From Aeromonas encheleia (GTDB lineage Bacteria; Pseudomonadota; Gammaproteobacteria; Enterobacterales; Aeromonadaceae), in the NCBI RefSeq assembly GCF_900637545.1, contig NZ_LR134376.1, positions 1,693,001-1,757,000 of the forward strand: a stretch of 64,000 nucleotides of DNA, written 5' to 3'. The position numbers and the translations under genes are program-made. Shown one piece after another: positions 34,312-41,070 of this stretch. The notes under the pieces are model-generated. The model saw nothing but the letters and a program-made list of their open reading frames with translations. It had not been told where the DNA came from and did not search any database. Position 1 is the stretch's first letter. Each line of letters begins with the position of its first letter.

Positions 34312-35664
34312 TCAGTCGAGCAGCTCCTGGTGGAGGCGGTTGACGATGTGGCCCGCCTCGCTCTCCTTGACCAGGAAGCAGAGGTTGTGGGCGCTGGCGC
34401 CGTAGCAGATCATGCGGATGTTGTGGTCACGGATGGCGTCGAACACCTGGCTGCCGACCCCGGCGGCCTCGCTCATGCGGTTACCGATCAGTGCCACCAG
34501 GGCGAAGTCGGTCTCCACCTTCACCTTGCACAGCTGCCCGAGCTCCGCCAGCACCTTGTCGCTCAAGATGGGTTCGCCGTTGCTCTGGCTGCCGGTGTGA
34601 TCCAGGGTCAGGGAGACGCTCACCTCAGAGGTGGTGATGAGATCCACCGAGATGCGGTGCCGTGCCAGTATGCCGAACACCTCGGCCAGGAAGCCGTAGG
34701 CGTGGAACATGTTGAGGCTGTGCAGGGTGACCAGCACCTGCTGACGGCGCAGGGCCACGGCCCGGAACAGCGGGTTGGTCTGGGTGCTGGCGCGGATCCA
34801 GGTGCCGCCGGCGGCCGGATCCTTGGCGGAGCCGACAAACACCGGGATGTCCTGGCGCAGGGCGGGTTGCAGGGTGGCGGGGTGCAGCACCTTGGCGCCG
34901 AAGGTGGCCATCTCGGCCGCCTCCACGAAGCTGATTTCGGGGATGGGGCGGGCCCGGGTCACCAGCCGGGGATCCGTGGTGTAGATGCCGGGCACGTCGG
35001 TCCAGATCTCGATGCTGCCGGCATCCAGTGCCTCGGCCAGCAGGGCCGCGCTGTAGTCGGAGCCGCCGCGACCCAGGGTGGTGGTGCGGCCATCGGCATC
35101 GGAGCCGATGAAGCCCTGAGTGATGACGAGGTGCTCGCCGAGCAGGGGGCCCAGGTTGGCCTGGCAGAGTGCGCGGGTGGCGGCGAGATCCACGCTCGCC
35201 TTGCCGAAGCGGCTGTCGGTGCGCATCAGCTGGCGCACATCCTGCCAGTGGGCCTTGATGCCGCGTTGCTGCAGCAGCTCGGTGAAGAGACGGGTGGACA
35301 TCAGCTCGCCGCAGGCGATGAGCCTGTCCGCCAGCTCCGCATCTGTGTGCTGGCTGGCCTGGCGGGCCATGGTGCGGATCTCGCCGAGCTGGGCGTGGAT
35401 CAGGGCGCTCACCTCGACCGGCTCCCCCAGTGCGCTCAGGATGGCGTGCTGGATCCCGGCCAGCTTGGTCAGCTGGGCATCCTGTCCCGCCTCATCGAGC
35501 TCGCCCTGGGCCAGGCTCACCAGCAAGTTGGTGACACCGGCGCTGGCGCTCAGTACCACCACCCGCGTCGCCGGATTGGCCAGCACCACGTCGGCGCAAT
35601 GGTTCATGGCCGCGGCATCGGCGACACTGGTTCCGCCAAACTTGGCGACGTTGATCGGGCTCAT
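34312..35664 (-). CDS. lysC: Lysine-sensitive aspartate kinase III
   Basis: A 450-residue monofunctional aspartokinase, first step of the lysine/threonine/methionine pathway. The kinase domain starts MSPINVAKFGGTSVADAAAMN and includes GRGGSDYSAALLAEAL and WTDVPGIYTTDPR. Two ACT domains follow from about residue 300 (VLVTLHSLNMFHAYGFLAEVF; FALVALIGNRMSEAAGVGSQVF), typical of the lysine-inhibited isoenzyme. AGGAG lies six bases before ATG 35664; ATG 35667 is one codon upstream. The gene has a lysine riboswitch leader, so it is controlled by lysine at both RNA and enzyme level. Confidence 0.95.
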   Translation of the reverse strand: MSPINVAKFGGTSVADAAAMNHCADVVLANPATRVVVLSASAGVTNLLVSLAQGELDEAGQDAQLTKLAGIQHAILSALGEPVEVSALIHAQLGEIRTMARQASQHTDAELADRLIACGELMSTRLFTELLQQRGIKAHWQDVRQLMRTDSRFGKASVDLAATRALCQANLGPLLGEHLVITQGFIGSDADGRTTTLGRGGSDYSAALLAEALDAGSIEIWTDVPGIYTTDPRLVTRARPIPEISFVEAAEMATFGAKVLHPATLQPALRQDIPVFVGSAKDPAAGGTWIRASTQTNPLFRAVALRRQQVLVTLHSLNMFHAYGFLAEVFGILARHRISVDLITTSEVSVSLTLDHTGSQSNGEPILSDKVLAELGQLCKVKVETDFALVALIGNRMSEAAGVGSQVFDAIRDHNIRMICYGASAHNLCFLVKESEAGHIVNRLHQELLD

Positions 35665-35779
35665 CATGTACTCCTGTCTTAATGTGAAAATCCGGTTTCA
35701 TCAGGCAAAAGAGAGGAGGAGGCGAAAAATGGCAGGAATAGCGAAGGATCCCGGCCAGAAGCACTCCATCCGCGGTGCC

Positions 35780-35819
35780 CATCCCACACCAAACCCGCTG
35801 TGAATGCGGTGTGGGATGC
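35780..35819 (-). promoter_or_regulatory. Expression-platform hairpin of the lysine riboswitch
   Basis: CATCCCACACC and GGTGTGGGATG (35780-35790 and 35809-35819) form a perfect 11-bp stem just 3' of the aptamer. It has no T-run, so control may act on translation or through an alternative fold. Confidence 0.55.
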
Positions 35820-35825
35820 ACACGA

Positions 35826-35993
35826 CCGATGACAACCCGGGGGATTCAGCCCCCGCAGCCGACGTGGCGATGTCCAGTCACTCGCCTCGTCTCGGCGCTA
35901 CTCCCCCTGACCCAAGTTCGCAGGACGCTGGTGTCCTCCCTTGGGCTGCCTGGGCAGCGCTCCTCTTCTGGCTCCACCGCAGGCGGTGGAGTG
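35826..35993 (-). ncRNA. Lysine riboswitch (L box) of lysC
   Basis: The minus strand matches the E. coli lysC leader block by block: a leading hairpin (CTCCACCGC/GCGGTGGAG), CCAGAAGAGGAGCGCTGCCC, the kink-turn-like GGGAGTAGCGCCGAGACGAGG, GGCTGCGGGGGCTGAATCCCC and GGGTTGTCATCGG. In this family lysine binding represses aspartokinase III. It lies about 160 bases upstream of the lysC ATG. Confidence 0.95.
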
Positions 35994-36000
35994 CATTAAG

Positions 36001-36029
36001 AAATACCCTGCACTGGATTGCACTGTCAA
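36001..36029 (-). promoter_or_regulatory. Candidate promoter of the lysC leader
   Basis: On the minus strand a perfect TTGACA (36024-36029) is 17 bases from GTATTT (36001-36006). It places the start just before the lysine aptamer. The -10 box is weak. Confidence 0.5.
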
Positions 36030-36083
36030 TCGAGTTTGTAAAAAACTTAAGAATTGGCAATAACCCGACACAAGATCAATCAG

Positions 36084-37412
36084 TTACGAGATGGTCTTGG
36101 ACAAAACCTTGGAGCGGCGCTGCCAGTTGTAGAGGCGCTGGCGCTCCACCGGCAGATCCTCCACCTCCAGCGGCTCGAAGCCCCGCTCCCTGAACCAGTG
36201 GATGGAGCGGGTGGTGAGCACGAACAAGCGGCGGATGCCGAGCCGCTTGGCCCGCTCGGCCACCTTGGCGACCAGCTGATCGCCGCGGTTGGAGTTGCGG
36301 TACTCGGGGTGGATGGCGACGCAGGCCATCTCGGCCATCGCCTCCTCCATGAAGCAGTAGAGGGCGGCGCAGCCGATGATTAGGCCGTCGCGCTCTATGA
36401 TGGTGAATTTGTCGATCTCCATCTCCAGCTGCTCGCGGGAGCGGCGCACCAGTATGCCCTCTTCCTCCAGCGGCCGGATCAGATCCAGGATGCCGCCGAT
36501 GTCTTCGATGGAGGCGGCGCGCGCGCGCTCGGCGCTTTCGCGCACTATCTGGGTGCCGAGGCCGTCGCGGCTGAACAGCTCCTGCAGCATGGCACCATCG
36601 TCCTGATAGCTCACCAGGTGGGAGCGGGGCACGCCGCCGCGGCAGGAGGCGATGGCGGCGCGCAGATAGCGGGCGGTGCCGGACATCTCCTCACCCGCCT
36701 GCTCCAGCTCCACCAGCAGCTCTTCCGCCTGCTCGGGGAAGAGCTCGGAGATGGCCTCGCCGTGTCTGTCCATCACCCCCTGGGTGCTGCTGAAACAGAT
36801 GAGCTTGTCGGCCTTGAGATCCACCGCCACTCGCCGGGCCACCTCTTCCGAGCTCAGGTTGAAGCTCTCGCCGGTGACCGAGCAGCCGATGGGGGAGATG
36901 AGCACCAGCCCCTGCTGATCCAGCTGGCGGCAGATCCCCTCCACGTCGATGCGGCGCACCCGGCCGCTGTGGCAAAAGTCGATGCCGTCGTCCACCCCGA
37001 GCGGCTGGGCGGTGACGAAGTTGCCGCTCACCACGCTGATGCGGGCGCCCTGCATGGGGGTGTTGGCCAGCCCCATGGAGAGCTGGGCGGTGATGTCGTA
37101 CTGCAAACCGCCGCACACCTGCTTGATGATGTCGAAACTCTCATCGTCGGTGACCCGGATCCGCCTGTGGTATTGCGCCTCGATGCCGGCTTTGGCCAGC
37201 GCCTCGTCATTCTGCGGGCGCGAGCCAAACACCAACACCAGACGAATGCCGAGGGTCTGCAGCAGGGCGATGTCGCTAACGATGTTGGCAAAATTGGGGT
37301 GGCAGATGGCTTCGCCCCCCATCATCAGCACGAAGGTGGCACCCCGGTGCACATTGACATAGGGGGTGGATTGCCGAAAGGCATAGACCAGGCTGGGTTC
37401 GCGTTCACGCAC
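36084..37412 (-). CDS. argA: N-acetylglutamate synthase ArgA
   Basis: A 442-residue enzyme that acetylates glutamate as the first step of arginine synthesis. The N-terminal amino-acid-kinase-like domain ([28 protein letters not shown]) binds arginine for feedback control. The C-terminal GNAT domain (about 295-442; [20 protein letters not shown]) does catalysis. An open frame extends to a GTG at 37469, but that codon lies inside the promoter and ARG box. GTG 37412 aligns with the E. coli start (443 residues) and is preferred. It lies upstream of lysC on the same strand. Confidence 0.92.
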   Translation of the reverse strand: MREREPSLVYAFRQSTPYVNVHRGATFVLMMGGEAICHPNFANIVSDIALLQTLGIRLVLVFGSRPQNDEALAKAGIEAQYHRRIRVTDDESFDIIKQVCGGLQYDITAQLSMGLANTPMQGARISVVSGNFVTAQPLGVDDGIDFCHSGRVRRIDVEGICRQLDQQGLVLISPIGCSVTGESFNLSSEEVARRVAVDLKADKLICFSSTQGVMDRHGEAISELFPEQAEELLVELEQAGEEMSGTARYLRAAIASCRGGVPRSHLVSYQDDGAMLQELFSRDGLGTQIVRESAERARAASIEDIGGILDLIRPLEEEGILVRRSREQLEMEIDKFTIIERDGLIIGCAALYCFMEEAMAEMACVAIHPEYRNSNRGDQLVAKVAERAKRLGIRRLFVLTTRSIHWFRERGFEPLEVEDLPVERQRLYNWQRRSKVLSKTIS

Positions 37413-37448
37413 TTGAGGCTTCTTCCATAAAAAAACAGCAATTCGCCC

Positions 37449-37476
37449 AATATATGAAAATAAATTCACAAATCAA
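37449..37476 (-). promoter_or_regulatory. argA promoter with ArgR operator (ARG box) in its spacer
   Basis: On the minus strand TTGATT (37471-37476) and TATATT (37449-37454) are 16 bases apart. The plus-strand segment TGAAAATAAATTCA (about 37455-37468) fits the ARG box TGAATWWWWATTCA with one mismatch. A weaker half-site lies at 37475-37490. ArgR with arginine would block the promoter. Confidence 0.7.
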
Positions 37477-37659
37477 GACTAAATATTGAATTGTCGGTTT
37501 TCTTTTGCCATTTTCTGCCGGCGAAGGGCCGACCCAGGGGCCGCGGTGCGCCCCGCCGGCGGCCGCACTTCGGTTGATCCCGCCCCATAAACTGTTATCT
37601 TCGAGGTGACTCTTCGTCAGCCCTGTGGTCGCACGGGTTTTTATACAAGGACAGGTGGT

Positions 37660-38292
37660 ATGGAGCAGATTATTTCACCGGCAGAGGCGCTGCCGGGACG
37701 ACGCGAGGCGCTGGTGATAGGCCAGCAGCATGCAGTGAATGGCCACCCGACCCAGGGTCCCTGGCCCGAGGGGATGGCGGTTGCCTGGTTTGGCATGGGC
37801 TGCTTCTGGGGTGTGGAGCGCCTGTTCTGGCAACAGCCCGGCGTCTATTCCACCGCCGCCGGTTATCAGGGCGGCCTGACCTCCAACCCCACCTACAAGG
37901 AGGTGTGCAGCGGCCTGACCGGTCATGCGGAGACGGTGCAGGTGGTGTTCGACCCCAAGGTCATCAGCTACGGCGACCTGCTCAAGCTGTTCTGGGAGCA
38001 GCATGATCCGGCCCAGGGCATGCGCCAGGGCGGCGATGTCGGCACCCAGTATCGCTCGGTGATCTTCTATGACGACGAGAGCCAGGAGGCCATCGCCCAG
38101 CAGAGCCTGGCCGCCTTCCAGCAGGCCATGGCGGCGAGCGGCGATGTCCGCGCCATCACCACCCGCATCCTGCCGCTGGCGCCCTTCTATTACGCCGAGG
38201 ATTATCACCAGCAGTATCTGAAGAAGAACCCGGAAGGCTACTGCGGGCTGGGCGGGATCGGGGTCTGTCTGCCGCCGAGCCTGAATCGCTGA
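37660..38292 (+). CDS. msrA: Peptide methionine sulfoxide reductase MsrA
   Basis: A 210-residue enzyme that repairs methionine-S-sulfoxide. The catalytic cysteine is C48 in [13 protein letters not shown]. Resolving cysteines lie in the C-terminal [15 protein letters not shown], and the DYHQQYL motif is intact. The length and long N-terminal arm match E. coli MsrA (about 212 residues). ATG 37660 follows AGGACAGG. It is monocistronic with a terminator at 38301-38328. Confidence 0.94.
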   Translation: MEQIISPAEALPGRREALVIGQQHAVNGHPTQGPWPEGMAVAWFGMGCFWGVERLFWQQPGVYSTAAGYQGGLTSNPTYKEVCSGLTGHAETVQVVFDPKVISYGDLLKLFWEQHDPAQGMRQGGDVGTQYRSVIFYDDESQEAIAQQSLAAFQQAMAASGDVRAITTRILPLAPFYYAEDYHQQYLKKNPEGYCGLGGIGVCLPPSLNR

Positions 38293-38300
38293 AGAGGGTA

Positions 38301-38328
38301 GAAAAGAGCGTTGAATGACGCTCTCTTC
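38301..38328 (+). terminator. Terminator of msrA
   Basis: AGAGCGT and ACGCTCT pair across TGAATG, with GAAA/CTTC extending the stem. Confidence 0.7.
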
Positions 38329-38566
38329 ATCAGATTGAAAAGAATCTTTAAAAAATGTGTCATGGCCGGGAACTTACTTAATTGGACTTCGACTAGACTA
38401 ACAAGCTAGCTACCATGGATGGCAGCCAAGACCAGACACATTTCTTGCCTCGATATTCATTCAACTTAGAAAAGCGCGATGAATTGGAAATGATAGCAAG
38501 CAGGGCTGCCCTTTGAGGCGGCCCTTTTCATTGGTGCGTTGAGGGGCGTGGGGAGGCCGGGGCGGC
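38329..38566. other. Intergenic region with a hairpin, no gene seen
   Basis: About 240 bases between convergent genes. The only clear structure is AGGGCTGCC (38502-38510) with GGCGGCCCT (38517-38525) followed by TTTC, a possible terminator read from the left. The AT-rich stretch near 38340-38400 could hold a small transcript, but nothing supports it. Confidence 0.45.
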
Positions 38567-38917
38567 TCAGCCGATGACGCTGTCGAACAGGTTCTTGATG
38601 AGATCGATGAATTCGTCGAGGAAGGCCTGCTGGGCCGGGGTCGGCGCCCGCAGCCAGACGGCACTGAGCACCTCTTCCAGATCGGCGACCACGGCATCGG
38701 CCTCCTGCATGATCATGAAGCGCACCTTGGGATCGAGCTGGGGATTCTGCTCGCAGATGCGCATCAGATTGTCGGCGATCCGGCCGCTCACCAGATCCTC
38801 GATGCTCTGGGCGCCCGTGCCCTGCTGCTGGCCCTCGAACAGCCCCAGACTCTCGACCAGATACTCTACAAGCGCGTTATAGCCTTCGCTCTCTACCACC
38901 ATGATGGTTGCCTTCAT
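38567..38917 (-). CDS. DUF3802-like small acidic protein
   Basis: A 116-residue helical, acidic protein (MVVESEGYNALVEYLVESLG, RFMIMQEADAVVADLEEVLS, FLDEFIDLIKNLFDSVIG). It resembles the DUF3802 family of Vibrio, Shewanella and Aeromonas, recalled from memory. The function is unknown. ATG 38917 opens the frame; MVVESEG six codons later is an alternative start. It is monocistronic. Confidence 0.7.
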   Translation of the reverse strand: MKATIMVVESEGYNALVEYLVESLGLFEGQQQGTGAQSIEDLVSGRIADNLMRICEQNPQLDPKVRFMIMQEADAVVADLEEVLSAVWLRAPTPAQQAFLDEFIDLIKNLFDSVIG

Positions 38918-38958
38918 TCATTGATATGCGGAATTGGGCCGTATTTTAGTGGCTGGAC

Positions 38959-39480
38959 CTAGCTTGGCAAGCGGCAGTAGAGGCGATGACGGACAAAACT
39001 GACTCCGCCGCGCTCCACGGTTTCCAATCCGGCCTGCTCGAAGCCATGACGCAGGAAGAGGCCGTGGCTGAAGGCGCTGGCCTCAGTGGTCAGCAGCCGC
39101 AGACCGAGTCGCCGCGCCCCCAGCAGGGCGGTCTCCAGCAGCAGGCTGCCGAGCCCCTGGCGTTGATGGGCGGCGCAGACATAGAGCAGGCTGAGGTGGC
39201 CGTCATCGCTCAGGGTGACAAAGCCGAACGGGATGCCCTCCGGTTCGCCCATCTGCTCTATGACCCAGCCGTGGTGCTCGCGCAGCTGGCTGGCGAGGCC
39301 GGGGTGATGGGCGCCGAGGGCCCATTGCTCGACCTGGGCCTGGCTGTAGTGCTCGGGGCCGCATCTTAGTACCGTCTGCTCGAACAGCGCGATCAGTTGG
39401 GGGATGTGCTCTTCCCGCAGCGCCACTATCTGCAGGGGGGCCGACTGCCCTGATGGGTGGCTCATCTCGTGCGGGCTCAT
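38959..39480 (-). CDS. GNAT-family N-acetyltransferase
   Basis: A 173-residue acetyltransferase. The acetyl-CoA loop is QRQGLGSLLLETALLGARRLG and the preceding strand is HLSLLYVCAAH. The C-terminal ASAFSHGLFLRHGFEQAG is typical of PhnO/RimI-like enzymes. The ATG overlaps the stop of the upstream YjbR gene (39477-39480), so they are co-translated. The substrate is unknown. An in-frame ATG five codons downstream is possible. Confidence 0.85.
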   Translation of the reverse strand: MSPHEMSHPSGQSAPLQIVALREEHIPQLIALFEQTVLRCGPEHYSQAQVEQWALGAHHPGLASQLREHHGWVIEQMGEPEGIPFGFVTLSDDGHLSLLYVCAAHQRQGLGSLLLETALLGARRLGLRLLTTEASAFSHGLFLRHGFEQAGLETVERGGVSFVRHRLYCRLPS

Positions 39481-39833
39481 CGGGCCGGCGCCTGCGGCCG
39501 CTTGGCCCTGGGCAGGCCGGCCACCACCCGCTCATAGGAGTGCAGGACCCAGCCCTGCCAGAGCTCGGTGGCCAGCGCCTCGCTCAGGGTCACCGTGTTC
39601 CAGTGCTGCTTGTTCATGTGCCAGCCGGGTTTGACTTGTGGGTGGATCTCTCGCAGCAGCAGGGCGAACTCCGGTTCGCATTTTAGGTTGATGGTCAGCG
39701 GATCGGCCTGCCAGTTCACCAGCGCGAACATCTTGCCGGCGATGCGATAGACCAGGAACTCAGGGCCGAACGGCGTATCTTCGGTGGCGCCGGGCAGGCT
39801 GAGCAGAAATTCACGCAAAAGAGTGAGCGTCAT
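39477..39833 (-). CDS. MmcQ/YjbR-family protein
   Basis: A 118-residue CyaY-fold protein. Family traits are the opening LREFLLSLPGATEDTPFGPE, the KMFALVNW strand, LKCEPEFALLLRE and WNTVTLSEALATEL. The family is described as DNA-binding-like but has no proven role. It overlaps the GNAT gene by four bases. Confidence 0.88.
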   Translation of the reverse strand: MTLTLLREFLLSLPGATEDTPFGPEFLVYRIAGKMFALVNWQADPLTINLKCEPEFALLLREIHPQVKPGWHMNKQHWNTVTLSEALATELWQGWVLHSYERVVAGLPRAKRPQAPAR

Positions 39834-39941
39834 ACAGGACTCCGTGCTGGTCCGATGATGAGTGACAGCATATTCAGCGGGGCGCCGCTTCTGTTAATAT
39901 GCCCGCCGAGTATATCCCCCAACCCCCCGGGAGCCCATAAG

Positions 39942-40733
39942 ATGTTGTACCACAAGACCTTTGAGCTTGGCCCCGAGCGGGATTGGGTGGTGTTCGTGCA
40001 CGGCGCCGGTGGCAGCTCCTCCATCTGGTTCAAGCAGCTGCGCGCCTATCGCGAGCACTTCAACGTGCTGCTGCTGGACCTGCGCGGTCACGGCCAGTCC
40101 AACCAGCTGCAACAGGTGGTCAAGGGTCACTACAGCTTCAGGGCCGTGACCGAAGACATAGTGCGGCTGCTGGATCATCTGCGCATTCCCTCCGCGCATT
40201 TCGTCGGCATCTCCCTCGGCACCATCCTCATTCGAAGCCTGGCGGAGCTCTGCCCCGAGCGGGTCAAGAGCATGGTACTCGGCGGCGCCATACTGCGGCT
40301 CGACATCCGCTCCCAGACGCTGGTGCAGCTCGGCCGGGTCGGCCAGCACATCCTGCCCTACATGTGGCTCTACCGGCTGTTCGCCTTCATCATCATGCCG
40401 CGCCAGCACCATCAGGAGTCCCGCAATCTGTTCGTGCGCGAGGCCCGCAAGCTGTGCCAGCAGGAGTTCAAACGCTGGTTCCGCCTCGCCACCGAGGTGA
40501 ACCCGCTGATGCGCTACTTCAAGGAGCGCGCCCTGCCGATCCCGACCCTCTACCTGATGGGGGAGGAGGATCATATGTTTATCGCCCCGGTGCGCGAGCA
40601 GGTGGCGCGGGATGCCTACAGCCAGCTTGCGATCATCGAAAACTGCGGCCATGTCTGCAACGTGGAGCAGCCGGAGCACTTTAATCGGCAGTCGCTGGCG
40701 TTTATCTCCACCCAGGCCTGTGTCCGCGCTTAA
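39942..40733 (+). CDS. Alpha/beta-fold hydrolase
   Basis: A 263-residue hydrolase with the HGAGGSS oxyanion motif, nucleophile S91 in VGISLGTIL, a likely acid in MGEEDHMF and the histidine in NCGHVCNVEQP. The LLLDLRGHGQSN strand is typical of lactonase/esterase family members. The substrate is unknown. ATG 39942 opens the domain. It is the last core gene before the AT-rich island. Confidence 0.85.
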   Translation: MLYHKTFELGPERDWVVFVHGAGGSSSIWFKQLRAYREHFNVLLLDLRGHGQSNQLQQVVKGHYSFRAVTEDIVRLLDHLRIPSAHFVGISLGTILIRSLAELCPERVKSMVLGGAILRLDIRSQTLVQLGRVGQHILPYMWLYRLFAFIIMPRQHHQESRNLFVREARKLCQQEFKRWFRLATEVNPLMRYFKERALPIPTLYLMGEEDHMFIAPVREQVARDAYSQLAIIENCGHVCNVEQPEHFNRQSLAFISTQACVRA

Positions 40734-40749
40734 TCCTTATCTCAGCAGT

Positions 40750-40821
40750 CCCTCTTTCAAGCCACGCCGTTAGGCCCACACCTGTGCCTGTTCGGCGTGG
40801 CTGTCTTGAAAGCGACAAGGG
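40750..40821. repeat. 72-base imperfect inverted repeat
   Basis: Paired arms are CTTTCAAGCCACGCCG (40754-40769) and CGGCGTGG-CTGT-CTTGAAAG (40793-40812), closed outside by CCCT/AGGG and inside by AGG/CCT and CACA/TGTG. It could be the hydrolase terminator, a REP-type element or an end of the island. Confidence 0.65.
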
Positions 40822-40977
40822 CTGATGACCCAGGATTAACGTTGTAGCCTGCCCAGGTGCCCGCCAATTGCCGTCAAGGCTTTAGCAACAGCCGCACTTG
40901 CGAGATAGGGCTGAGTCAGAGCGCCGGCATCCCCTATCACAGCATCCTCTATCTGGTCGATCAGGCAGCGAGAAAAA

Positions 40978-41013
40978 GAAAACCCCGGAAAATCAAGCTC
41001 TGCCGGGGTTTTC
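40978..41013 (-). terminator. Terminator of the STAND NTPase gene
   Basis: GAAAACCCCGG and CCGGGGTTTTC form an 11-bp stem; the minus strand continues with TTTTTCTC. It lies about 60 bases past the stop codon. Confidence 0.85.
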
Positions 41014-41070
41014 TCGTAAAACCTAACATATGAAAACTCTAAAGGATAATGTCGCGTATGTACCTTAAAA

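Larger units (their letters stand above)
40734..41070. other. Left flank of the AT-rich island: large imperfect hairpin, no gene
   Basis: The stretch after the hydrolase gene holds a long imperfect palindrome at 40750-40821 (CCCT, CTTTCAAG, CCACGCCG and their complements, with a four-base bulge). No credible coding frame is seen. The terminator of the STAND gene lies at its right end. Base composition drops from GC-rich to AT-rich across this flank. Confidence 0.6.

Noticed and set aside
40754..40812. Integron attC site
   Set aside because: The palindrome has GTTAGGC, which fits one core heptamer, but the matching RYYYAAC core is missing and the heptamer lies in the middle of the stem, not at an end.
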